From Mycolicibacterium neoaurum (lineage in GTDB: Bacteria; Actinomycetota; Actinomycetes; Mycobacteriales; Mycobacteriaceae), in the NCBI RefSeq assembly GCF_036946495.1, contig NZ_JAQIIX010000002.1, positions 992,001 to 1,056,000 of the forward strand: a stretch of DNA of 64,000 bases. The letters run 5' to 3'. The notes under the pieces were generated by a model that did not search any database, was not told the DNA's origin, and was given only the letters and a program-made list of their open reading frames with translations. Below are positions 57,315 to 64,000 of the stretch, piece by piece (positions within the stretch are counted from its first letter, which is position 1; each line of letters starts with the position of its first letter). The position numbers and the translations under genes are program-made.

Positions 57315-57990
57315 CGTCACGACCGCGCTGGCGCTGTGGCTGCAGTTGCACGACAGCGCGTTTCCCGCCGGGCGGATGGTGCACAGCCACGGTCTGGAGG
57401 AGTGGCTGCACCGTCGCCCGGACGCCGGTGCCGATGCGGTCGAATCGGTGGTGTGCGGATACCTGCGGCACGGCGTCGCGACGCTGGATGCCACCGTCAC
57501 CGCGCATGCCTGGCTGGCTGATGATCCCGACACCCTCAACGAACTCGACGATCTTGCCGCGACGTACAAGCTGTTCGGCAACTCCCGCACCGCCTCGGTA
57601 TCCGCGGGCGGGCAACTGGCGGCCACCGCCATCGAGATCGGGATCGGGGAACGGCATCCGTACCTGCTGTCCGTGTCGAGCGGCTCGGCACCGGGTCACG
57701 CCGCCGTGGTCGACGGAGTCGTGCAGGCACTGTTGGGCATCCCCCGGCAGGTCGCCGTCGTCGGCGTGCTGCGGTCGATGATGGCGTCATTGTTGAGCGC
57801 GGCGGTACGGCTCGGCAGATTGGGGCCGCTGCAGAGCCAGCGCATCCAGCTGCGCAACGCCGAAGCGATGGCGGTGCTGGCCCAGGCAGCCTGCGAACGG
57901 CCGCTGAGTGAGTTGAGCAGCGTGTCACCGGCGCTGGAGATCAGCGGAATGTGCCACGAGGAGCGGACATCCCGGTTGTTCGCGACCTGA
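57289..57990 (+). CDS. ureF: Urease accessory protein UreF
   Basis: 233 residues from ATG 57289; ATG 57295 is the alternative. All-helical UreF pattern: ALWLQLHDSAFPAGRMVHSH, GLEEWLHRRPDAGADAV, YKLFGNSRTASVSAGGQL and the conserved C-terminal QLRNAEAMAVLAQAA. It gates UreG in the activation complex. The last gene of the urease operon, converging on the PucR gene 55 bp away. Confidence 0.9.
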   Translation: MTMPAITTDVTTALALWLQLHDSAFPAGRMVHSHGLEEWLHRRPDAGADAVESVVCGYLRHGVATLDATVTAHAWLADDPDTLNELDDLAATYKLFGNSRTASVSAGGQLAATAIEIGIGERHPYLLSVSSGSAPGHAAVVDGVVQALLGIPRQVAVVGVLRSMMASLLSAAVRLGRLGPLQSQRIQLRNAEAMAVLAQAACERPLSELSSVSPALEISGMCHEERTSRLFAT

Positions 57991-58045
57991 TCGACCGGTC
58001 ATTCGATGACTGCGGTGAACTCCGCTTCGAGGAGGGCACCGCGTC

Positions 58046-59542
58046 TCACCCTCGGGCGGCGGTCGCCGGACTCTTGAGAGCCCGGATGGCCAGCCACGCG
58101 GCCGTCCGGTCGTCGGGGCTGGCCATCGACAGCCCGGTCAGCTCCTCGATACGGCGAATCCGCGCCGCCAGCGTCTGACGGTGCACCTGAAGCCGGCTCG
58201 CCGAGGAGCCCCAGGCACCGTGCTCGGCCAGGTAGATCTCCAGGGTGCGGGTCAGCTCGCCGTGCCTGCCACCGTCGTCGCGCAGCGGGTCCAGTATCGC
58301 GGCGACGCGCGTCATCGCGCTGTCGTCGAGGTGATCCAGCACGTACGAAACGGTGGCCAGGGAGCGGTACCAGACGACCGGACGCGAATCGACCACCGCG
58401 ATCTCGAGCGCCTGTCGTGCCTCCGCGGCGGTGCGGGCGAGCAACTCCGGCGTCGCAGCCGACCCCAGCCCCATCCGCAGCGGCATACCGGCCTCGGTCA
58501 GTCGTTCTGCCATCGCGGCGAGTTCCGGGGCCCGGTCCGCACCGATGAATCCCAGCACCCGACCCCGCTCGGCGGACACCATGTGGACGGCTCCCAGCTC
58601 GTCGAGCCAGCGGATGGACTGGCGTTCCGGGTCGATCGCGCTCGATCGCGATGCCACCGCGAAGGCCGTCAGCGACTGTTCGTGAACACCCCAGCGCCGC
58701 AACAGTGTTGCGGCCTCCATACCGCCACGCAACAGTGTCGACAGCAGCACCTCACGCCCCAGCCGCTCGGTGGCCGGGTGATTGGCGGTGTGCAGTAACA
58801 GATCCAGCAGGGCGGCCACCTGGGAGGCCAGATCCCTGCTGCGGCTGGTGGATCCGCGTGCCCCGATCACCAGGTAGGCGCTGACATCGGCACCCTGGCC
58901 CACCGGATGCACCTGCAGGCCCGGATGCCGGATCCGCACCCGGCGCCCGAACGCGGCCGAACCCGCGTCACGCACGTGCAGACTGCCCGCGCCGGCAGTG
59001 GTGATCACCTCGCCATGGGCGTCGAGAAGTACTGCCCAGCCGTCGATCCGGTGTGCCAGCTCGGCCACCACCGCGACCACACCGCCGCGCCGCGCCACCT
59101 GCGTGAGCACCTTGGTCCCCGTGGTGACCCTGCGGTCCTCGGCGGCCTGGTCGGCGGCGATCAGTGCCGTCAGCCGCGCGTGCGCGACGTCGGCGGACAG
59201 CTGCGGCACGGCGACCGCGGTTCGCGCCCCACCGACGAGGGCATCGCGTAGTCCGCCCTCCAAGGATCCGCCGGCGATGATCGCCACGCATCCGGCCAGC
59301 GGCGCCTTTGCCGCATCGGAGGCCAGCGCCACCGCCCAGTCGCCGGGGGCGGCCACCACCAGCGTCGTGTACCCGGGCGAACTGGGCACCACCAGATCGG
59401 CCAGCGCCACGCTGTCCTCGACCGGCGTCGCCCCGTCGACCGCACCAACGACCAGCTCGGCGCCGAAATGCTCGGCGATCGCCCGCACGTCATAGGCCAC
59501 ATCGGGAGTGTACAAAATGATGGTTTGATTCCAGCCGATCAC
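58046..59542 (-). CDS. PucR family transcriptional regulator
   Basis: 498 residues from GTG 59542, with TTG 59515 as an alternative; there is no clear ribosome site. The C-terminal PucR HTH is typical (LTRTLEIYLAEHGAWGSSAS, LQVHRQTLAARIRRIEELTG). The N-terminal region (VAYDVRAIAEHFGAELVVGA) is not the standard purine-catabolism domain, and the middle part looks like a GAF-type fold. PucR regulators often control nitrogen compound breakdown. It is divergent from adh over 72 bp, which is its most likely target together with the permease. Confidence 0.88.
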   Translation of the reverse strand: MIGWNQTIILYTPDVAYDVRAIAEHFGAELVVGAVDGATPVEDSVALADLVVPSSPGYTTLVVAAPGDWAVALASDAAKAPLAGCVAIIAGGSLEGGLRDALVGGARTAVAVPQLSADVAHARLTALIAADQAAEDRRVTTGTKVLTQVARRGGVVAVVAELAHRIDGWAVLLDAHGEVITTAGAGSLHVRDAGSAAFGRRVRIRHPGLQVHPVGQGADVSAYLVIGARGSTSRSRDLASQVAALLDLLLHTANHPATERLGREVLLSTLLRGGMEAATLLRRWGVHEQSLTAFAVASRSSAIDPERQSIRWLDELGAVHMVSAERGRVLGFIGADRAPELAAMAERLTEAGMPLRMGLGSAATPELLARTAAEARQALEIAVVDSRPVVWYRSLATVSYVLDHLDDSAMTRVAAILDPLRDDGGRHGELTRTLEIYLAEHGAWGSSASRLQVHRQTLAARIRRIEELTGLSMASPDDRTAAWLAIRALKSPATAARG

Positions 59543-59614
59543 ATTTATTTCGACTGTCCTCAAGCTGGTGCGCTCCCTACGATTCGGAACATTCCCGCAA
59601 TCAGAGGAGCCCGA

Positions 59615-60712
59615 GTGAAAGCGATCGTCTTCCGTGATCCCGCCACGCCCATCGAGTACGTGGACGTCGACCTGGCCGGCCCCAAGCCCGGCGAGGTGCG
59701 GGTGAAGATCGCCGCCGCCGGGGTGTGCCATTCGGATCTGCACGTCAAACGCGGCGAGTGGGACGCGACGGCTCCGCTGGTCATGGGCCATGAGGGCTCC
59801 GGGGTGGTCACCGAACTCGGCGAGGGTGTCACCACACTGGCGGTCGGCGACCATGTGGTGCTCTCCTGGGTACCGCCGTGCGGCGAGTGCCGCTACTGCC
59901 GCTCCGGCCACGAGGCCCGCTGCCAGAAGGTCGCCACGGTCGTCGCACCCCTGGGCACGCTGTTCGACGGCACATCGCGGCTATCGCGCAACGGCGAGAC
60001 GGTGCACCACTATCTCGGGGTGTCCTCGTTCGCCGAGGAGGTCATCGTCCCGGCTTCCGGTGCCGTGAAGGTGCGCGAGGATGCGCCGCTGGACGTCATC
60101 GCCGTTGTCGGCTGCGCGGTGGCGACCGGTGTCGGCGCCGTGCTCAACACCGCCGCGGTGGAGCCGGGCGCCTCCGTCGCGGTGATCGGGTGCGGCGGCG
60201 TGGGCCTCAACGTCATCCAGGGCGCGAAGTTGGCCGGCGCGAGCCGGATCATCGCCATCGACGTCCGCGACGACAAAACCAAGATGGCCGTGCAGTTCGG
60301 CGCCACCGACCGCATCAACGCATCCACCGGCGACGCCGAGGAACAGCTGCGCGAGCTGATCCCCGACGGCGTCGACTACGCCTTCGACGCGTTCGGCCAT
60401 ACCGGCACCACCGAGCAGGCCATCCGGATGCTGGGGCTGGGCGGCGCGGCCGTCGTGGTCGGCCTGCCGCCCACCGGCGCCAAGGCCTCCTTCGAACCGC
60501 TGGTGCTCGCCGAAGCCGACCAGCGCATCCTGGGCTCCAACTACGGGTCGGTCCGCCCCTCGATCGACATCCCCGCACTCGTGGATCGCTACATGGACGG
60601 TCAGCTCAAGCTCGACGCCCTGATCTGGGCCAGCCGGCCACTGAACGAGGCCGCGGCCGCGTTCGAGGACCTGGAATCCGGCGAAGCGCTACGCACCCTT
60701 CTCATTCCCTGA
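59615..60712 (+). CDS. Zinc-binding alcohol dehydrogenase (class III-like MDR)
   Basis: 365 residues from GTG 59615, RBS AGAGGAG. Catalytic zinc: AGVCHSDLHVKRGEW and GHEGSGVVTELGEG. The structural zinc has four cysteines in PCGECRYCRSGHEARCQK. NAD loop VIGCGGVGLNVIQGAKLAGA followed by IIAIDVRDDK, where the Asp indicates NAD rather than NADP. It oxidises alcohols or hydroxymethyl thiols. Followed 41 bp later by the APC permease in the same direction. Confidence 0.92.
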   Translation: MKAIVFRDPATPIEYVDVDLAGPKPGEVRVKIAAAGVCHSDLHVKRGEWDATAPLVMGHEGSGVVTELGEGVTTLAVGDHVVLSWVPPCGECRYCRSGHEARCQKVATVVAPLGTLFDGTSRLSRNGETVHHYLGVSSFAEEVIVPASGAVKVREDAPLDVIAVVGCAVATGVGAVLNTAAVEPGASVAVIGCGGVGLNVIQGAKLAGASRIIAIDVRDDKTKMAVQFGATDRINASTGDAEEQLRELIPDGVDYAFDAFGHTGTTEQAIRMLGLGGAAVVVGLPPTGAKASFEPLVLAEADQRILGSNYGSVRPSIDIPALVDRYMDGQLKLDALIWASRPLNEAAAAFEDLESGEALRTLLIP

Positions 60713-60753
60713 CATCACTGGCGTACAACGACTTTCGATACCAAAGGAGCCGA

Positions 60754-62175
60754 ATGGCCACCACGAACCCACCCGTCGACGCCGGTCTGCGTCACGGCGT
60801 GATGTCCGGTCCTGAGCTGGCAGCACAGGCCATCGCCAACATCGCGCCCAGCGCCGTCATCGCCTTCACCGCCGCGGCCATCTATCTGAGCGCGGGCACC
60901 GGCACCATCCTGTCGTTCGTACTCGCGACGGTGGTCATCCTTTCGGTCGGGTACTGCGTGGTGGTATTCGCCCGCCGCAATGCCTCGGCCGGCTCGCTGT
61001 ACACCTATGTGTCCAAGGGTCTGGGCCCGTTCGGGGCCTACCTGGCCGGTGTCGCGCTTCTGGTCGGCTGCTGGGGCATTGCCGCTGGATCCCTGGGCGG
61101 CGCGATCTCCTACACGAGCGACTTCCTGGTCTCCCTGGGCATCCCGGCCGGCGGCACCGTCGCCACGATTGCCCTCGCGGTCGTATTGGGCGGTCTGGCA
61201 ACGCTTTTCACCATACGCGGAATCCGGCTCTCGGCCCGGGTCTCGTTGACCCTGGAACTGATGTCGGTCACCATCATCATGATCCTGCTGGTACTGGCGC
61301 TGGTGTGGGCCGGACCGGCCGCCTGGGATCCGTCACAGTTCTCGTTCAGCGATGTCCCGGGGCAGGGTGTCGCCGCGGGCATGGTGCTCGGCATCCTCGG
61401 ATTCGTCGGATTCTCGTCCGCCGACGCACTGGGCCGCGAGGCGCGGAACCCCTACACGGCAATACCGCGGGCCATCATGTGGAGCGCACTGGTGGTGGGT
61501 GTGCTCTATGTGTTCGCCGCTTACACCCAGATCGCGGTGCTGCAGCAGGGACTGGCCGACAGCGCGAATCCGTTGCAGGACATCGCCACTCTGATCGGCA
61601 TGCCAACCTGGTTCAATCCGATCCTGCTGTTCGGGGTGGGCGCCTCGTTCTTCGCGGTCGTGGTCGCCCCGCTGAACGTCGTCGGCCGCATCGTCTACGT
61701 GATGGGCAAGGAGGGCGTGGTCGCCGACCGCTTCGGTCGCACCCATGACGGCCACCTGACGCCACACCGGGTGCTGCTGATCGCCGGGCCCGCCGCGATA
61801 ATCCTCGACATCATCCTGCTGGCCGCCGGTGTGCATCCGATGGACATCGTGGTGTGGGTCGACACCTACGCCACCTACGGATACATGGTCGCGTACTCGC
61901 TGGTCGCCGCCGCCTGTGTGGTCTACACCCGGCGCACCGGGCTACCGAACCGGCTGGTCTGGATCACCGCGGTGATCGCGATCCTGGCCATGGCATACAC
62001 CTTCTTCGCCAATGTCTATCCGGTGCCGACGTTCCCGCTGAACATCCTGCCGTATCTGTTCCTGGCCACGATCGCGGTCGCGCTGGGCTGGTACTACCAC
62101 CTGGTGCGCAACCGGCCCGAGGTGATCGCCCGGATCGGCCAGACCGAGACGGACACGCTGGAGGGCGTCGGCTGA
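60754..62175 (+). CDS. APC family amino acid/amine permease
   Basis: 473 residues with about 12 transmembrane helices; RBS AAAGGAG before ATG 60754. The APC opening QAIANIAPSAVIAFTAAAIY, ARRNASAGSLYTYVSKGLGP and the central GFSSADALGREARNPYTAIP are clear. Substrates of such permeases include amino acids, ethanolamine and other amines. Co-directional with adh, it may import the compound whose oxidation ADH carries out. That link is inference. Confidence 0.9.
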   Translation: MATTNPPVDAGLRHGVMSGPELAAQAIANIAPSAVIAFTAAAIYLSAGTGTILSFVLATVVILSVGYCVVVFARRNASAGSLYTYVSKGLGPFGAYLAGVALLVGCWGIAAGSLGGAISYTSDFLVSLGIPAGGTVATIALAVVLGGLATLFTIRGIRLSARVSLTLELMSVTIIMILLVLALVWAGPAAWDPSQFSFSDVPGQGVAAGMVLGILGFVGFSSADALGREARNPYTAIPRAIMWSALVVGVLYVFAAYTQIAVLQQGLADSANPLQDIATLIGMPTWFNPILLFGVGASFFAVVVAPLNVVGRIVYVMGKEGVVADRFGRTHDGHLTPHRVLLIAGPAAIILDIILLAAGVHPMDIVVWVDTYATYGYMVAYSLVAAACVVYTRRTGLPNRLVWITAVIAILAMAYTFFANVYPVPTFPLNILPYLFLATIAVALGWYYHLVRNRPEVIARIGQTETDTLEGVG

Positions 62176-62191
62176 GCACTACCCTGTGGTG

Positions 62192-63043
62192 ATGACCGGA
62201 CATTTCGCGGTACTGGGGGCCACCGGCGCGCAGGGTGGCGCGGTGGTCAGGGCGCTAGTGGAGGCCGGGGCGACGGTGCGCGGTATCACCCGCCGCACCG
62301 ATTCACGTGCGGCCCTGAGACTGGCCGAGGCCGGCGTCGAGGTGGTTGCCGCCGATCTGTCCGATGAGGCGTCCGTCGCGCAGGCCTTCTCCGGCGTGAC
62401 AGGGGCGTACGCGCTGACCACCCCATTCGAGGACGGGCCCGAGGCCGAGATCAACCAGGGCCGGACCATCCTGGCGGCCGCCCTCTCGGCCGAGGTGCCG
62501 CACCTGGTGTTCTCGTCGGTGGCCGACGCCGACCAGCACACCGGCATCCCGCATTTCGACAGCAAGGCCGTCGTCGAGGCCGAGCTGGCCGGGTCCGGGC
62601 TGTCCTACACCATCGTCGGGCCGTCGTACTTCTACGACAACATGCTCGGCGGTCTCGACGACATCAAGGCCGGCGTGTTCGAACTACCGCTGCCTGCCGA
62701 CGCGCCGCTGCAGCAATTGTCCCGGCGCGATCTGGGGCGGTTCGTCGCCGCGGTGCTCAGCGATCCCGATCCGGTGCGCGGCGCCCGCATCGACCTTGCC
62801 TCCGATCAGCCATCCGGCCGGCAGATGGCGGCCGCCCTTTCCGAAACCCTGGGCCGTCCAGTCGAATTGGTGACCCGCGATCCGGCGCAGATCGCCTCGG
62901 AGGACATGCGGGCCATGTTCACGTTCCTGGCTGCGGGCGGGTACACCGTGGATATTGCCGCGCTGCACGCGCAGTATCCGCAGATCAGCTGGCAGAGCTT
63001 CACCGACTGGATCGGCACCGACCTGCGGCCGCTGCTGGGCTGA
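62192..63043 (+). CDS. NmrA/SDR-like NAD(P)-binding protein
   Basis: 283 residues from ATG 62192; GTG codons at 62186 and 62189 are alternatives. Rossmann motif AVLGATGAQGGAVVRALVEA, then ITRRTDSRAALRLAEAGVEV and LVFSSVADADQHTGIPHFDS in the NmrA pattern, with YTIVGPSYFYDNMLGG. Such proteins sense the NAD(P) redox state or reduce quinones. It begins 16 bp after the permease stop, so it may be the last gene of the adh-permease unit. Confidence 0.88.
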   Translation: MTGHFAVLGATGAQGGAVVRALVEAGATVRGITRRTDSRAALRLAEAGVEVVAADLSDEASVAQAFSGVTGAYALTTPFEDGPEAEINQGRTILAAALSAEVPHLVFSSVADADQHTGIPHFDSKAVVEAELAGSGLSYTIVGPSYFYDNMLGGLDDIKAGVFELPLPADAPLQQLSRRDLGRFVAAVLSDPDPVRGARIDLASDQPSGRQMAAALSETLGRPVELVTRDPAQIASEDMRAMFTFLAAGGYTVDIAALHAQYPQISWQSFTDWIGTDLRPLLG

Positions 63044-63081
63044 CGGTCACGGGGCTGCCGCCGGGGAACTAGTCTTGCGAC

Positions 63082-64000
63082 ATGACCGTCTCCCGTCTAC
63101 AGCCCTACGCGGTGACGATCTTCGCGGAGATGTCGGCGTTGGCCGCCAATATCGGCGCGGTGAACCTCGGACAGGGCTTCCCGGACGAGGACGGCCCCGC
63201 AGAAATGCTGAAGGTCGCCCAGAAGGCAATCGCCAGCGGCGTCAACCAGTACCCGCCGGGGTTGGGTATTCCGGCATTGCGCAACGCGATCGCCGCACAA
63301 CGTCGGCGACGGTACGGCATCGACTACGACCCCGATACCGAGGTGCTGGTGACCGTCGGAGCCACGGAGGCGATAGCGGCCGCCCTGCTGGGCCTCGTCG
63401 AACCGGGGTCCGACGTGCTGGTCATCGAGCCGTTCTATGACTCCTACTCCCCCGTCATCGCGATGGCAGGATGCCATCGCGTCACCGTCCCGTTGGTGCC
63501 GGCCGGCCGTGGTTTCGCCCTCGACATCGAGGCGCTGCGGACCGCGGTCACCCCGCGCACGCGGGCACTACTTCTCAACTCGCCGCACAATCCGACGGGC
63601 ATGGTCCTCAGCGATGCCGAACTGTCGGCGGTCGCCACGCTGGCGACCGAACACGATCTGCTGGTGATCACCGACGAGGTGTACGAGACCTTGGTCTTCG
63701 GCGTTGAGCACCACCCGCTGGCCGGCTACCCGGGTATGCGGGAGCGCACGGTGACGATCTCGAGCGCGGCCAAGATGTTCAACGCCACCGGTTGGAAGAT
63801 CGGATGGGCATGCGCCGCGCCCGATCTGATCGCCGGAGTGCGTGCGGCGAAGCAGTACTTGACGTATGTGGGCGGCGCCCCCTTCCAACCCGCCGTGGCA
63901 TATGCACTCGATCACGAGGACGAGTGGGTGGCCGGTTTGCGCGCCGATCTGCAGGCCAAGCGCGACCGCCTCGGCGAATCGTTGGCCGAGTTGGGCTTCG
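63082..64000 (+). CDS. dapC: N-succinyldiaminopimelate aminotransferase DapC, cut by window end
   Basis: Class I PLP aminotransferase, about 306 residues present with the C-terminal part outside. Seen: VNLGQGFPDEDGPAEML, NQYPPGLGIPALRNAIAAQ, LLLNSPHNPTGMVLSDAEL, LVITDEVYETLVFG and the Schiff-base lysine in ISSAAKMFNATGWKIGWA. It makes N-succinyl-LL-diaminopimelate for lysine and peptidoglycan. TAGTCT at 63070-63075 and 6 nt to the ATG indicate a leaderless mRNA. In the M. tuberculosis order as I recall it, this gene adjoins fadA, so about 14 kb lies between them here. Confidence 0.92.
   Translation, partial: MTVSRLQPYAVTIFAEMSALAANIGAVNLGQGFPDEDGPAEMLKVAQKAIASGVNQYPPGLGIPALRNAIAAQRRRRYGIDYDPDTEVLVTVGATEAIAAALLGLVEPGSDVLVIEPFYDSYSPVIAMAGCHRVTVPLVPAGRGFALDIEALRTAVTPRTRALLLNSPHNPTGMVLSDAELSAVATLATEHDLLVITDEVYETLVFGVEHHPLAGYPGMRERTVTISSAAKMFNATGWKIGWACAAPDLIAGVRAAKQYLTYVGGAPFQPAVAYALDHEDEWVAGLRADLQAKRDRLGESLAELGF

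Noticed and set aside
49436..63043. Accessory block between fadA and dapC as an integrated mobile element
   Set aside because: No integrase, transposase, tRNA or direct repeat at the borders was seen. The block is treated as a gene-content difference, not a defined element.

Overview
The window is a stretch of a high-GC actinobacterial chromosome, almost certainly a rapidly growing Mycobacterium (Mycolicibacterium). Mycobacterial families are dense: GltA2, FprB, SepH, a 13E12-type DUF222/HNH gene, DUF2530, DUF3027, DUF2771 and DUF5313 proteins, RpfA with an upstream ydaO-type riboswitch, the moaA2/D2 and moaC2/mog/moaE2 sets, a bacterial XPB helicase, and FadA/FadB. From memory, the order follows the M. 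tuberculosis Rv0896 to Rv0858c neighbourhood. Several genes seem to be transcribed without leaders, which is common in mycobacteria.

Layout. 1-5.2 kb: 5' part of gltA2, two tandem TetR genes, pdxH, and divergent citA coupled to a DinB/maleylpyruvate-isomerase-like gene. 5.2-14.4 kb: a VOC protein, a large secreted GH1 beta-glucosidase, an AurF-like diiron oxygenase next to its probable redox partner fprB, an SPFH protein, serC and sepH. 14.4-19.6 kb: a DUF222/HNH gene, a GT1 glycosyltransferase and a HelD-type helicase. 19.6-26.6 kb: small membrane proteins, a SPOUT RNA methyltransferase coupled to a MarR regulator, a SRPBCC protein, DUF3027, an MFS transporter with a DUF2771 protein, a Xi-class GST, and a cspB whose frame is broken by a G run. 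26.6-35.8 kb: yccF-moaA2-moaD2, a long regulatory leader (CRP-like site and c-di-AMP riboswitch) before rpfA, the converging moaC2-mog-moaE2 operon, then a helicase-associated protein and XPB. That pair shares a visible sequence module.

Two blocks appear to be accessory relative to the M. tuberculosis order. The first (about 35.8-45.6 kb) lies between xpb and fadB. It holds regulators (OhrR-like MarR, LysR, GlxA/AraC), two SDRs, a cupin, a YbfB-type MFS transporter, an LLM flavin/F420 oxidoreductase, a secreted Pro-rich protein, a PPOX protein and a GGDEF membrane protein. The second (about 49.4-63.05 kb) lies between fadA and dapC. It holds an OYE-family ene-reductase with a LuxR regulator, then a urea-uptake and urease cluster (urtA-ureAB-ureC-ureG-ureD-ureE-ureF), then PucR, a Zn-alcohol dehydrogenase, an APC permease and a NmrA-like protein.

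Points most worth a second look: a divergent urease alpha subunit with all metal ligands but an altered conserved loop; an orphan urea-binding lipoprotein without permease or ATPase genes; the AurF-like/FprB pair; the module shared by XPB and its upstream partner; competing RNA pairings in the rpfA leader; several near-perfect palindromes in divergent promoters; and the cspB frameshift. I saw no tRNA, rRNA, CRISPR array, insertion sequence or prophage. The only gap over 300 bp without a gene is 28291-28718, the rpfA leader.
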